Positions 44,272-54,110 of a stretch of DNA of 60,071 nucleotides are shown here, piece after piece. Each line of letters opens with the position of its first letter. Position 1 is the stretch's first letter. The translations under genes were made by a program, and so were the position numbers. This DNA comes from Chryseobacterium viscerum (GTDB taxonomy: Bacteria > Bacteroidota > Bacteroidia > Flavobacteriales > Weeksellaceae). The notes beneath the pieces are model-generated. The model was not told the DNA's origin. It did no database searches and worked only from the letters and a program-made list of their open reading frames with translations. The stretch spans positions 600,018 to 660,088 of the forward strand of contig NZ_PPEG02000002.1 of NCBI RefSeq assembly GCF_002899945.2, given 5' to 3'.

Positions 44272-44952
44272 TTAATAATATTCAAATGCTCTTTCTATTT
44301 TTTGTTGTACAATTCCCTTATCGTCTACCAATTCCTCATAAATAGAGTTTGAATTGGCGTCAAGCTTCACATTTTTATAGATAAGTTGAGATTTTTTTTG
44401 CTGAATGGCATCCTCAAGAAGCATTTCACTTTTTATGGCATTGGTATAAGTGTACAAGATGGTATTGTTAATCGGGGTTTCATAAAAATTCCCTGTTTCT
44501 TCTGTTTTTATAAGGCGGTTGTTTTTGTCAAAGTAAAACAACTTGGTAAGCGACATCTTGTGATCAGCAGCATTTGAAACTCTTTTATACAAAGAATCGG
44601 AAATTTTTTCAAAATAGCCGGTAGTTTCTATCTTCTTATTTCCAGGATTAATGCTTTTGAAATGGCGTTTAGCTTTATCCTTTGAATCGTAGATAAGAAA
44701 GTCACTGATCAATCTTTTATCAGGAAATTCGATGGTGGTTGAATTATAACGTTCAATTTTTGTGAGAAAGCCCTCTTTGTCAAAATAGGAAATACTTTTG
44801 TTAATGTTCTGAGGTGAAAACGTGATGATCTCTGTCACTTTTTTTGGATGCCCCGAATAGTTAGAAAATTCCAGGTCATTAATGATTGATTTTCCCTGGC
44901 CGCTTACAAGGGTATAGAGTATAATAAACAGATAGCTCAATTTTATTTTCAT
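44272..44952 (-). CDS. exported hypothetical protein
   Basis: A 226-residue protein with a Sec signal peptide (MKIKLSYLFIILYTLVSGQG) when started at 44952; the upstream ATG would add 11 residues in front of the signal and was rejected. The mature part is rich in short repeats of the type YFDKEGFLTKIERYN and YFDKNNRLIKTEETGN, reminiscent of YD/RHS-like or MORN-like beta-repeat proteins in Bacteroidota envelopes. I cannot assign a function. No partner gene is coupled to it. Confidence 0.65.
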   Translation of the reverse strand: MKIKLSYLFIILYTLVSGQGKSIINDLEFSNYSGHPKKVTEIITFSPQNINKSISYFDKEGFLTKIERYNSTTIEFPDKRLISDFLIYDSKDKAKRHFKSINPGNKKIETTGYFEKISDSLYKRVSNAADHKMSLTKLFYFDKNNRLIKTEETGNFYETPINNTILYTYTNAIKSEMLLEDAIQQKKSQLIYKNVKLDANSNSIYEELVDDKGIVQQKIERAFEYY

Positions 44953-45031
44953 ATTGTAAGCTTTTTGGTGTTCTACAATTCCCACTAATGCTCAAATATA
45001 GGTTTTCTGATTATCAGAAAAGGTTGAAAAA

Positions 45032-45502
45032 TTAGCGGACAAGAAGATAGATTCCAACACCAATTGCAGTATAAGCCGTAACCGTAAGAATATCAGCGAT
45101 AGGTTGTGAAAATCGTTTTTCTGCAATTTTCTCACTATTGATCTGATTCTTATGGAATTTCATGATTTTTTTAGCATTACGAACCGGGTGGACTACCAGA
45201 CTGTCATTTTCCCACTTGTCAACGATTACTTTATAACTCTTACCATCCACTTCAATTTTAACATTTTTACCTGAGGCTAGTTTCTCCTGAATATTGATCG
45301 GAGCAGGCGCTTGTGGAGCGTTCAGATTTGGGGATGAAGCTGCTGTACCATTCATTTGCGGAGCAGTAGTATTAGCAATCGCTGTATTCTTTTTAGAGTC
45401 TTGCTTATTGTCAGCCGTTGGATCCGCCTGCTTTTTTACCTGATAAGTATAGCAACTGGTAAGAGAAAATAATAGAATGATGAGGTATAAATTCTTTCGC
45501 AT
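45032..45502 (-). CDS. small lipoprotein with C-terminal membrane segment
   Basis: A 156-residue lipoprotein: lipobox LTSC at about residue 17, then a low-complexity alanine/proline/asparagine-rich linker (TAASSPNLNAPQAPAPINI). A compact domain (KNVKIEVDGKSYKVIVDKWE) follows, and a short hydrophobic C-terminus (TVTAYTAIGVGIYLLVR). Function unknown; the combination suggests an envelope-associated protein. It stands alone. Confidence 0.65.
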   Translation of the reverse strand: MRKNLYLIILLFSLTSCYTYQVKKQADPTADNKQDSKKNTAIANTTAPQMNGTAASSPNLNAPQAPAPINIQEKLASGKNVKIEVDGKSYKVIVDKWENDSLVVHPVRNAKKIMKFHKNQINSEKIAEKRFSQPIADILTVTAYTAIGVGIYLLVR

Positions 45503-45656
45503 GAGCCAAATTTAAGAATTAAACGGAATATTTGGGAGTTTCTTTTGAAAGATGCTGTTTTTTTTGAAAATCTCCTGATTTTGAGCCTATCAAAATAATC
45601 CCTTTAAACATGCTCCATGGTTGGGATTTTTCGAATAGTGATGAAAGCAGATTGAT

Positions 45657-45689
45657 ATCCTTGGCAAGGTTTAAAACCTTGCCAAGGAT
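45657..45689. repeat. REP-like palindrome, copy 2
   Basis: A perfect 16-bp stem around a single central base (ATCCTTGGCAAGGTTT and its complement). It shares the core CAAGGTTTAAA...CCTTG with 37157-37192. The rest of the 323-base gap shows nothing. Confidence 0.65.
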
Positions 45690-45825
45690 GTTTTGCTATC
45701 TATAATGTACTGTCTTAAGCTTTGTGATATGGCTGTTTTTTAATATAAAAGTCAATGTAAATACTGTCTGCTTACTATTTTGAAATTTCTATAAGACATA
45801 CGTAATTCTCGTTTGTCTGTCTATT

Positions 45826-46836
45826 TTAGTTTGTTAAAAGTTGGTTATTAATCTCAATTTTGTTGTAAGCAATCCATCGTTTGAGATTCCCAACCATTCT
45901 TTTTAAATGATCTTCATTCAGGAAAATATTGGTCCAATATTCAAATCTGTCGCACTGAACACTGATGTAATAGGTCATAATTGCTAAACATGCGTAGGGT
46001 AAAAACTTTTTTTCTTCTTCACTCATTTTAGCTATCGTCTCGTAACCTTTGATGAAGCTATCTGCTTTTATTTGATATTCCTCTTCATTCAAATGGGTTG
46101 AAAATAACTGAAATAGGAAATAAGAAATGTCAAAGCATAAATAACCGTTACCACAAAAATCAAAGTCAAAAAATGTTATTTCTTTTTCATCGTCAATGTG
46201 CAAATTGTCAAACCAAACGTCAAGATGAACAGCTCCATATCTCATTTTCTGTTGCTCAATATTTTCCATTTTTAGCGTTAAAAAAGCAGAAAGGGTTTCT
46301 AAAAATTCAATTTCGTTGGTATTTTTACTATAGAATTCTTTTGTTCTTAAAACGGGGTTTTTAAGCATGTTCTGAGCATTGTAAGATATTCTCCTCAGTT
46401 CTATATTTTCTGTCGATTGATGAACTTTTGCTAGTGCCTGTCCAATTAGAAAGCTTGTTTGAGCTGAAAATTTTGCTGTCTTTGTACCCTTAGCATACGA
46501 AAATAAAACGCCAAATCTAGTACCTTCCGGAGCTTCAATTTCCTGAATGAATTTGTTCGATGTATCAGCTATTGGAAAAGCAACTTGCCGGTCTGCCTCT
46601 TTTAGGAGAGTTAAAAGTCTTAATTCTTCTTCAATTTCTAATTGAGTCCGCCAATTATGGGTGTAAACTCTAAAAACGTATTTGTTTTCGCCATCATGAA
46701 CAATGTATAAATGATTCATAGCAAGTCGAAATATGCTGCACTCCGTTTTGTCGGTCAGTTCATATTTTTGTTGGATAAATTTGCCAAGCCCATTGGGTGA
46801 AAGTGTACTATTTATTGTAGGAAATTTCTCTGTCAT
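45826..46836 (-). CDS. aminoglycoside-phosphotransferase-like kinase
   Basis: A 336-residue protein-kinase-like fold enzyme of the APH / homoserine kinase II superfamily. The catalytic loop is HLDVWFDNL (HxDxxxxN) and the metal-binding motif FFDFDF follows. The N-lobe has YVFRVYTHNWRT with a probable ATP-site lysine replaced by a nearby arginine or not obvious. Members phosphorylate small hydroxyl compounds or antibiotics; I cannot tell which here, and resistance should not be assumed. It is a single gene preceded by a gap of 1.1 kb. Confidence 0.75.
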   Translation of the reverse strand: MTEKFPTINSTLSPNGLGKFIQQKYELTDKTECSIFRLAMNHLYIVHDGENKYVFRVYTHNWRTQLEIEEELRLLTLLKEADRQVAFPIADTSNKFIQEIEAPEGTRFGVLFSYAKGTKTAKFSAQTSFLIGQALAKVHQSTENIELRRISYNAQNMLKNPVLRTKEFYSKNTNEIEFLETLSAFLTLKMENIEQQKMRYGAVHLDVWFDNLHIDDEKEITFFDFDFCGNGYLCFDISYFLFQLFSTHLNEEEYQIKADSFIKGYETIAKMSEEEKKFLPYACLAIMTYYISVQCDRFEYWTNIFLNEDHLKRMVGNLKRWIAYNKIEINNQLLTN

Positions 46837-47009
46837 CAGTTCTTAGGTCGTAGTGGATTATAAAGCATCTGCAATTTCGTTAACATTTTTCGGTTTTACA
46901 CCTATTATCTATATAAATTTTCCTTTTACTCCCTTGTTACCACACGATTATATCATGTGGTTTCTATTTCAATCACTTTTGCAGAGTGAAAGGGTAATTA
47001 GCCAGAAGG

Positions 47010-47168
47010 TTAATAAATTACCTTAATTTCAGCGTCTTTAGGTATCTCTAATAGCCCATGGCTTGACGGAGCTGCTGATTTCTTTTTTTGAGCCGTTACA
47101 TTCGCTGCCGAGAATAGCATTGCAACAGTGGCTGACATTGGTTTTGAGCTTTTTATGTTTTTTTGCAA
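47010..47168 (-). CDS. possible short exported peptide or gene remnant
   Basis: An open frame of 52 codons starting at a TTG (47168). It reads LQKNIKSSKPMSATVAMLFS and continues AANVTAQKKKSAAPSSHGLL, ending EIPKDAEIKVIY. The first part looks like a Sec signal peptide ending TAQ, which is typical of this group. No good start codon exists, and the mature part would be only 25 residues, so a decayed N-terminus of a longer secreted protein is as likely. Confidence 0.3.
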   Translation of the reverse strand: MQKNIKSSKPMSATVAMLFSAANVTAQKKKSAAPSSHGLLEIPKDAEIKVIY

Positions 47169-47377
47169 TATTAGATAAATTATTGATATAAAAAATATGA
47201 ATTTTTATCTTTTGAAAGAAAAGCTTGGCAATATTAGGAAAAGAAGGTACTAAAAACGATCAATGCTGGTAAACTTGAAATAACAGGTAGTAAGCAGGGG
47301 GCATCAGCGCTATATTATTAAATATCCTATTTACCGGATTTTCAAAAGCTAAAATAATATTATTTTTTTATTCACTA

Positions 47378-47408
47378 TTTGATGATCCATAATAAAAATA
47401 TACTTTTG
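47378..47408 (+). promoter_or_regulatory. consensus Bacteroidota promoter
   Basis: TTTG (47378-47381), exactly 19 bases, then TACTTTTG (47401-47408): an exact match to TTTG-N19-TAnnTTTG. It would drive the decayed gene at 47494 and may still feed the secreted-protein pair at 47937-52613. Confidence 0.6.
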
Positions 47409-47493
47409 TAATCAACAACATAAAATCAATATAGCTGATCATATTGTTGTTGCTAAAAAAACTAAAAACCGTATTTTAAAACTAATTAAAACC

Positions 47494-47868
47494 ATGAAAA
47501 AGAACAAAACTACACGGTATTTATTTCTGTAATACCTCAAAACTAAAATGTTCCCGGCAATGTAACAACACAGTAAATCCTCAGAATTTCTTGAGAGCTG
47601 CCAATCCTATAGAACCTGTAAGGCTTATTTGATTATTTCCGTCCATCAAGATGGGAAGAATAGCTGGTATAAAAAAGATGACCGGGATTTCGCTTTCGAT
47701 CCGGGGGTGAGATATGCTTTTGTTGAAAGCTGGGAAAACTTCATGTTGTATCCGTTAAGATACTATACCATCGCGGTCAGCGAGACATTTTTTAATCAAT
47801 AGTAATTTATTGATGCCAATCCTTATACCATTATCCTGTACCCGGTAAAGGGTGCAATGGGAAAATAA
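47494..47868 (+). pseudogene. frameshifted remnant of a small protein gene
   Basis: From the ATG at 47494 the frame stops early, but coding-like segments continue in other frames. CNTSKLKCSRQCNNTVNPQN and FLRAANPIEP lie in one frame. After about 47620, YLIISVHQDGKNSWYKKDD through YTIAVSETFFNQ lies in a second. FIDANPYTIILYPVKGAMGK lies in a third, ending with a stop at 47868. Together they would form a coherent protein of about 120 residues, so at least two frameshifts have broken it. The family is not recognised. A good promoter remains upstream. Confidence 0.55.
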
Positions 47869-47936
47869 CAGCAAGCAAATGATTAAAAAACCAAAGAATA
47901 TAATTTAATAATAAACTCAATAATTTTTACACTATT

Positions 47937-49115
47937 ATGACAAAGAAACTATTCATCGTTGCCTTCACAGGCTTATCATGTACTATGGCTTTTGCCGCTG
48001 ATTTATATGTTAGAAACGGCGGAGCAGGCGGAGCTTATCCTACCGTAAGTACAGCAATCACAGCGGCTTCAGATGGAGATCGTATCATCATTCAGCCTAA
48101 AGCGAATGGAGAAGCTTATGTAGAAAATCTGATTATCAACAAATCGCTCACTTTTGTTTCCGAAACCCATTATACAAAATATATCATTCAGGGAAATATA
48201 AGTATCAATCCGGCAACAGGAAGAACGGTGACAATCAGCAATCTGAGCTCAGGATATTACGGCATGTACAATGTAGAGGCAACTTTTCCAATAGGTACAG
48301 GAAGAACTTTTATTAATATTGTGAACTGTGAACTGCATAATGTTTTAACAGACAAAGTGAATTTCACTACTAATATCTCCGGCTGTACGATTAGTGGAAT
48401 GCTGAAGTTTTCTCACGGGAAATGTACCGCTAATAAAGCACAAAGTATTGCTGTAATATCTACACAAGACAGCAGCCCTGTTGGATCTGATATTGAGGTA
48501 TATGGTAATGTCTCTAGTTCGTTTATATCCAATTCACAATCCAATTATAATTTTAAATTCAACAATAATTTTTGTACCGGTATTTATATTTATGGTCTTA
48601 AAGCAGGAAGCTCTAACGAAATCATTAACAATACCGTCTATAATTATACTCCCGCAGATACGGCTCCGTTTTACGTCAACTTAGGGAATAGTCTTAATGC
48701 AGGAAATATTGCTATTATCAACAATGCATCTTCTTTTGTGGTAGGAGGGACCAATGCGTGCATTCAAAACAAAAGCAATAACGTGGCTATAACGGCTAAT
48801 TATAATGTATTCACCAATACTTTTATAACAGAAGGTAATATGACGCAGAGCGACAATTCAGGATCAATGACTCTGAACTTCGACAATGTAGCGTATACGG
48901 TAACCGGGATGAATGTAAATGCCGGAAATCCTGGTATCAAATACACCGATTTAGACTTAACAAGAAACGACGCCGGGCATTATGGGGGCTCTAACAGCTG
49001 GATGAATTACTGGCCGGCAAATAATGGTAATAAACCTCAGGTAAACTATCTGTCGACTCCAAGATCTATTACCAGCGGAACTTTCAATCTCAGCGGATCT
49101 GGTTTTTCTAAATAA
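47937..49115 (+). CDS. secreted beta-helix-like protein
   Basis: A 392-residue exported protein with a signal peptide at 1-20 (FIVAFTGLSCTMAFAADLYV). The mature part begins NGGAGGAYPTVSTAI, a start typical of right-handed parallel beta-helix (pectate-lyase-like) domains. It is then asparagine-rich with periodic strands (EIINNTVYNYTPADT, NIAIINNASSF). No T9SS sorting domain is seen at its end. The next gene begins 15 bp later, so the two are likely co-expressed. It may be an adhesin or a carbohydrate-interacting protein. Confidence 0.65.
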   Translation: MTKKLFIVAFTGLSCTMAFAADLYVRNGGAGGAYPTVSTAITAASDGDRIIIQPKANGEAYVENLIINKSLTFVSETHYTKYIIQGNISINPATGRTVTISNLSSGYYGMYNVEATFPIGTGRTFINIVNCELHNVLTDKVNFTTNISGCTISGMLKFSHGKCTANKAQSIAVISTQDSSPVGSDIEVYGNVSSSFISNSQSNYNFKFNNNFCTGIYIYGLKAGSSNEIINNTVYNYTPADTAPFYVNLGNSLNAGNIAIINNASSFVVGGTNACIQNKSNNVAITANYNVFTNTFITEGNMTQSDNSGSMTLNFDNVAYTVTGMNVNAGNPGIKYTDLDLTRNDAGHYGGSNSWMNYWPANNGNKPQVNYLSTPRSITSGTFNLSGSGFSK

Positions 49116-49130
49116 TTCTAATATAACGAT

Positions 49131-52100
49131 ATGAAAAATTATATCTATAGTATAATTGCCTTGTTGATGGTGATGCTGTGCCCGGCACAAGTATTGGTCA
49201 GCCAGGCAGAATATTTTTGGGATATCGATCCCGGAACAGGAAATGGAACTCCGGTATGGGCTGCTGATGGGACTTTCGATAACGTTGTGGAGCAGCTTTC
49301 CAAAACAGACATTGCCACCCCGGGCAGCGGTTTACACAAATTCAGTATCCGTGTCAAGGACAATACAGGAGTTTGGGGACCGGTTTTTACCAACATTATT
49401 GATGTTCAGTCCAATCAGACCTCTGCAGTAATTGCTGTTTCGCAGGCAGAATATTTTTGGGATACCGATCCGGGAGCAGGAAATGGGAATCCCGTATTGG
49501 CTGCCGATGGTACTTTTGACAGCGTTATTGAACAGCTGAATGCATCAGGAGTTGCCACTCCGGGCAGCGGTTTACATAAATTCAGTATCCGTATCAAAGA
49601 CAATATGGGAGTTTGGGGACCGGTTTTCACCAATGTCATTAATATTCAGCAACCTTCAGCATCTCCAATAATAACTGTTTCTCAGGCCGAGTATTTTTGG
49701 GATACAGATCCGGGAGCAGGAAATGGAACCGCTTTATTGGCTGCTGATACAAATTTCGACACCTCTTTTGAGCAATTGGCTGATGCAGGAATTGCTTTAC
49801 CGGCTAATGGTTTGCATGTATTTAATGTTCGTATCAAAGACAATACGGGTGTTTGGGGGCCTGTTTTTAGAAATGTTATTGATGTACAGACCACAGCTTT
49901 TACAGGCTGCTGGCAAAGCCTTATCACAAGAGGAGACCATTCGGTAGGAATCAAAACAGACGGAACCCTGTGGGCATGGGGAAGTAATACATCTGGACAA
50001 TTAGGAGACGGAACTACATATGTCAAACTTGTCCCTATCCAAGTAGGAACATCAGCAGATTGGAAAAGCATATATGTCGGCAACAGGCATACCCTTGCCA
50101 TTAAAACAAACGGAACGTTGTGGGCGTGGGGGAATAATGCTTCTGGGCAATTAGGAGATGGAACTTTAACTAGCAAAACGGTTCCCACTCAGATAGGAAC
50201 TGCAACGGACTGGCAAAGTCTTGGCGGTGGAGCTGAACATTCCGTAGGAATTAAAACCGATGGAACGCTATGGGCATGGGGAGGTAATGGTAACGGACAA
50301 TTGGGAGACGGAACTACAGTTTCGAAAAATATTCCAACACAAATCGGAACGGCCGCCAATTGGAAAAGTATTCGTGCCGCCAATTATCAGACCTTAGCCA
50401 TCAAAACCGATGGAACGCTGTGGGGATGGGGAATTAATAACTATGGACAACTGGGAGACGGAACTTCAGTGTCAAAAAACACCCCAACGCAAATCGGAAG
50501 TGCTACTAATTGGAAAAGTATTGATACAGGAGTTCAGCATTCGATAGGAATCAAAACCGATGGAACGCTATGGACCTGGGGCAATAACAGTAATGGGCAA
50601 CTGGGAGATGGTACTACCATTTCAAAAAACACTCAAATACAAGTAGGAACAGCAACCAACTGGCAAACTGCAACGGTTGGAAATAGTTTTACATTTGCGA
50701 CCAGGACAGACGGAACCCTTTGGTCGTGGGGCAGCAATAATTTTGGACAGTTGGGTACTGGTACAACTGGAGGAAGTACTACATCACCTACACAGGTAGA
50801 TTCCTCTTCAGACAATAAGCAGGTTTTTGCTGGAGAAAATCATATTCTTGTACAAAAATTTGACAGTTTTCTAAAAGTTTGTGGACGAAATGATAGCTGG
50901 CAGCTAGGTGACGGTACGAAAGTTAACAAAAATACATTTATTTCTACGGCTTGCCCTGGATATTGTATTCCTCCGACACCGGTTTCATCTGCCAATATTA
51001 CTTCTGCAACGGCTACTCTTAACTGGACAGCAGCAACGGTGGCTCCTGGTCAGGGATATGTCTATCTTTACAGTACCAGCCCAACGGTTGGAGGGATTCA
51101 GGGAGGTGTACCTTCTACTTCTACAACAGCCAATTTAACCAATTTACTACCTGACACTACTTACTATTGGTGGGTGGGCTCTAATTGTGGATTCAGTCCG
51201 TATATCTGGATGCCGGGAGGTTCCTTTACTACACTTCCTACCACTGCAACAGGCTGCTGGCAAAGTGTGAGCGGTGGTGTTGATTTTTCAATGGCGCTTA
51301 AAACAGATGGAACACTATGGGCCTGGGGAAATAACTATGAAGGAGAGCTGGGAGACGGAACTACGATCAATAGAAATACCCCAACACAAATCGGCACCGA
51401 AAATAATTGGGTGAAAATAGCTACCGGGCCTTATTTTTCAGCAGGTATGAAAGCCAATGGATCCATATGGACCTGGGGAGAGAATAGCAGAGGACAGTTG
51501 GGTGATGGAACTACCACCACGAGAACTGTTCCAACGCAGGTAGGAACCGCAACAGGATGGTTGGATATTGCAACGGGGGAGAAACAGACATTCGCTATAC
51601 AATCAGATGGAACACTTTGGGCCTGGGGGTATAATAACAGAGGGCAGTTAGGTGATGGTACCCTCATTAACAAAAGTATACCTGTACAAATAGGAACAGC
51701 AACAGACTGGGTAAGTATCGCCTCCGGAGGATATCATACCCTTGCTATAAAAAGCGATGGAACGCTATGGGCCTGGGGAGATAATAATTATGGACAATTA
51801 GGTGATGGTAGTACAGTCGCAGTAAGTTCCCCTACTCAAATAGGAACGGCTACGAATTGGAAATCTGTTACTGCAGGAACCAATCATTCAATAGCACTCA
51901 AAACCGATGGAATGCTATGGACGTGGGGGAATAATGGCTCGGGGCAATTAGGCGATGGAACTACAAATCGAAAGAATATTCCGACACAGGTAGGAACAGA
52001 AGCCAACTGGCAAAGTGTGAAGACTGGCATGTACGGTTCAACTTTAGCCATCAAAACCGATGGTACCTTATGGGCCTGGGGGTATAATGGCTGGGGGCAA

Positions 52101-52613
52101 TTAGGAGATGGTACAGAGACGAGCGCCTCTACACCTATGCGTATAGGAAATGCAACTGACTGGCAAAGTATTGCAGCAGGAGCTAACAATACGTTTGCTA
52201 TCAATGCTAATGGATTTCTGGCCATCAGTGGTTATAATTTCAAGGGACAGATTGGAGATGGTACTAATGCTATAAAGAGAATTTTCACACCAGTTGCTTG
52301 TGGTACAAGTAATGGAACTATTACTAAAGTTTCAACTTCCGCTAAAGGAAGTTTAGCAGTTGATGAAATTACAGCAAAAGCAGATCAGCTGAAGGTCTAT
52401 CCAAATCCGGTACAGGATATCCTGACGATTTCGTTTGACCAGAAGATACTGTCGGTAGCGGTTTACAATGCAGCCGGACAGCAGATCCTTACCAAGGCCA
52501 TCAATGATACGAAAGGAACCATTGATGTTTCCGGACTCGCATCAGGAGCTTATCTGGTTAAAGTAAATGCTGCTAATGACGTTGTGAAAACAGTAAAAGT
52601 AATCAAGCGATAA
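49131..52613 (+). CDS. large RCC1-repeat protein, T9SS substrate
   Basis: A 1160-residue surface or secreted protein. After a signal peptide ([20 protein letters not shown]), three approximately 77-residue repeats open with [17 protein letters not shown]. Two blocks of RCC1-type beta-propeller repeats with the unit [19 protein letters not shown] follow (roughly residues 258-610 and 705-1065). They are separated by a fibronectin-III-like domain ([20 protein letters not shown]). The C-terminus ([16 protein letters not shown] to VKTVKVIKR) is a classic T9SS type A sorting domain for export through the outer membrane and anchoring. The DNA is repetitive. A terminator follows. Role: binding or adhesion is likely. 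Confidence 0.9.
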   Translation: MKNYIYSIIALLMVMLCPAQVLVSQAEYFWDIDPGTGNGTPVWAADGTFDNVVEQLSKTDIATPGSGLHKFSIRVKDNTGVWGPVFTNIIDVQSNQTSAVIAVSQAEYFWDTDPGAGNGNPVLAADGTFDSVIEQLNASGVATPGSGLHKFSIRIKDNMGVWGPVFTNVINIQQPSASPIITVSQAEYFWDTDPGAGNGTALLAADTNFDTSFEQLADAGIALPANGLHVFNVRIKDNTGVWGPVFRNVIDVQTTAFTGCWQSLITRGDHSVGIKTDGTLWAWGSNTSGQLGDGTTYVKLVPIQVGTSADWKSIYVGNRHTLAIKTNGTLWAWGNNASGQLGDGTLTSKTVPTQIGTATDWQSLGGGAEHSVGIKTDGTLWAWGGNGNGQLGDGTTVSKNIPTQIGTAANWKSIRAANYQTLAIKTDGTLWGWGINNYGQLGDGTSVSKNTPTQIGSATNWKSIDTGVQHSIGIKTDGTLWTWGNNSNGQLGDGTTISKNTQIQVGTATNWQTATVGNSFTFATRTDGTLWSWGSNNFGQLGTGTTGGSTTSPTQVDSSSDNKQVFAGENHILVQKFDSFLKVCGRNDSWQLGDGTKVNKNTFISTACPGYCIPPTPVSSANITSATATLNWTAATVAPGQGYVYLYSTSPTVGGIQGGVPSTSTTANLTNLLPDTTYYWWVGSNCGFSPYIWMPGGSFTTLPTTATGCWQSVSGGVDFSMALKTDGTLWAWGNNYEGELGDGTTINRNTPTQIGTENNWVKIATGPYFSAGMKANGSIWTWGENSRGQLGDGTTTTRTVPTQVGTATGWLDIATGEKQTFAIQSDGTLWAWGYNNRGQLGDGTLINKSIPVQIGTATDWVSIASGGYHTLAIKSDGTLWAWGDNNYGQLGDGSTVAVSSPTQIGTATNWKSVTAGTNHSIALKTDGMLWTWGNNGSGQLGDGTTNRKNIPTQVGTEANWQSVKTGMYGSTLAIKTDGTLWAWGYNGWGQLGDGTETSASTPMRIGNATDWQSIAAGANNTFAINANGFLAISGYNFKGQIGDGTNAIKRIFTPVACGTSNGTITKVSTSAKGSLAVDEITAKADQLKVYPNPVQDILTISFDQKILSVAVYNAAGQQILTKAINDTKGTIDVSGLASGAYLVKVNAANDVVKTVKVIKR

Positions 52614-52666
52614 GCATTAAAACCTTATTAGACTCGCTAAGATTTCTTTACATTTGAAATCTTTCA

Positions 52667-52704
52667 AAATAGCGCCACCTAGAAATAAGTGGTGCTATTT
52701 TTTT
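52667..52704 (+). terminator. terminator of the RCC1 gene
   Basis: AAATAGCGCCAC (52667-52678) pairs with GTGGTGCTATTT (52689-52700, one wobble), followed by T-rich sequence. Confidence 0.8.
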
Positions 52705-52810
52705 AATATTCTTTTTCTGATCTCTTTTCTTTGTTATACAAAGTCTCCCGACTTTGATTATACTCAAACCTCTTTGTTGTAGCGGGGAAAAAGAGATTGT
52801 TAATGAAATT

Positions 52811-53722
52811 TTATTGTTTTTCACCACATGTAAGGCAGAAACTATCTTTGTCTATTACATTGCCCATACAATCTTTAATATGACAATCTGTTCGTTCTAT
52901 TTCATTCTCAAAATTGCAATTGATGCAGTATAACATCGTTGAAAAAGGTTTGTTGGGATTGAGAAATGCCCACTTACTTTTTAATTCATGGCCTTTTGAA
53001 TGTATTTTATGAAAACAGGTTGGGCAAAAATATTTTCTTCCACTTAAATTAAAATTTAAATATTTTTTTAGCTGCTTTATTCCAATTGTTACTTCTAGGA
53101 AATCTAAAAATTTATATGATTGTATACTCTCAAAATTCCAATCATAATAGCCAAAAAGAGGATTTGATTGATTCCATTTTTTTATATCATTGAACCATTG
53201 ATCCTTTCCAAAGAAATAAGTATATGCTTTTAGTACATCAATTATAACAATGCTTGGATTGTTTAATATATTTCCAGCCCCATGAATTGCCTTGTTTCTA
53301 TTTTGTCTAATATCTTCAATGAACTTTATTTTTTCTGAATTAATGTTGAGATTAGTAACAGTACAAAAAGTATGAAGAAGATTTTCGCCAGCATACGTAT
53401 ACATAGAAGAATAATCTACATCTTTACTGTCTGGTAGACTTGGCCAATCCGATCTTTTTTGTTCAAGAAGTAAATATGGTGAATTTTTTACAATTACACT
53501 TTTCATATAAGCTTCAACTCCTTGATGTAATAAAATAATAGATGTTCTAAATGTTGGTTTGTTATGCTCCCAAACCTCATTTAGAGGAACTTCTTCGTTT
53601 ATATTTTCATCATCATATTTTTTATAAGCACAATAAATTATAAAAAATGATTCAAGTGCTTGAATTAGACACTCTTTTGTTACTTTTTCAAAGTCTTCGT
53701 ATGCTGGTATATTAGTTATCAT
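52811..53722 (-). CDS. HEPN-like protein with C-terminal zinc ribbons
   Basis: A 303-residue cytosolic protein. The N-terminal 190 residues are helical, with the segment IRQNRNKAIHGAG, which contains RNKAIH (R-x4-H), the catalytic motif of HEPN ribonucleases. The C-terminal third holds two zinc-ribbon-like cysteine pairs each (CPTC with CINC, and CHIKDC with CLTC). HEPN domains occur in abortive-infection and toxin-antitoxin systems and in RNA processing. The catalytic assignment is inferred from the motif; no antitoxin is seen next to it, and the lone gene is AT-rich. Confidence 0.55.
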   Translation of the reverse strand: MITNIPAYEDFEKVTKECLIQALESFFIIYCAYKKYDDENINEEVPLNEVWEHNKPTFRTSIILLHQGVEAYMKSVIVKNSPYLLLEQKRSDWPSLPDSKDVDYSSMYTYAGENLLHTFCTVTNLNINSEKIKFIEDIRQNRNKAIHGAGNILNNPSIVIIDVLKAYTYFFGKDQWFNDIKKWNQSNPLFGYYDWNFESIQSYKFLDFLEVTIGIKQLKKYLNFNLSGRKYFCPTCFHKIHSKGHELKSKWAFLNPNKPFSTMLYCINCNFENEIERTDCHIKDCMGNVIDKDSFCLTCGEKQ

Positions 53723-54110
53723 TAGCTAAGTCGCTTTAGTTTAAGATCAATGAATTCTATTCTAGGAGTTTGATAATGAATGAAACGAAATTAGAGAAAA
53801 AATGTTGTTGAGAGTTCAAGTCTCTGCTTCATCAGCGGAGAATCCGCCACCTTTGCTTTCCTAAAAATCATCAGGAACTTATAAAAACCTTTGCGTTAAA
53901 AAAGCTTAATCTTATCTGATATAATCGAATACGGCTTATTCCATAATGAATACCTAGCTGAAAATCTTTGATTTTCTTGCGCCCTAGACTCCCAATACAG
54001 CTAAAAAAGCCTTGCGCCTTTGCGATGTTCCAACAAATCAATAAGCAAAAGTTTATCCAGCAGTATAGATTTTGCAAAGGAGTGAAAATGCTTCCTCAGC
54101 AAGACCTGAG
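53723..54110. other. intergenic region without supported gene
   Basis: 388 bases. It contains the phrases CTTTGCGTT and TTGCGCCTTTGCGATGTT, which I know as recurring degenerate filler in Bacteroidota genomes. The 68-codon frame on the - strand here has no start signal or family resemblance. Confidence 0.4.

Noticed and set aside
45826..46836. Antibiotic resistance gene
   Set aside because: The kinase fold is shared by many metabolic kinases; nothing in the sequence points to an antibiotic substrate.
53871..54077. 68-codon - strand ORF
   Set aside because: Sequence resembles degenerate intergenic filler common in Bacteroidota, and there is no plausible start.
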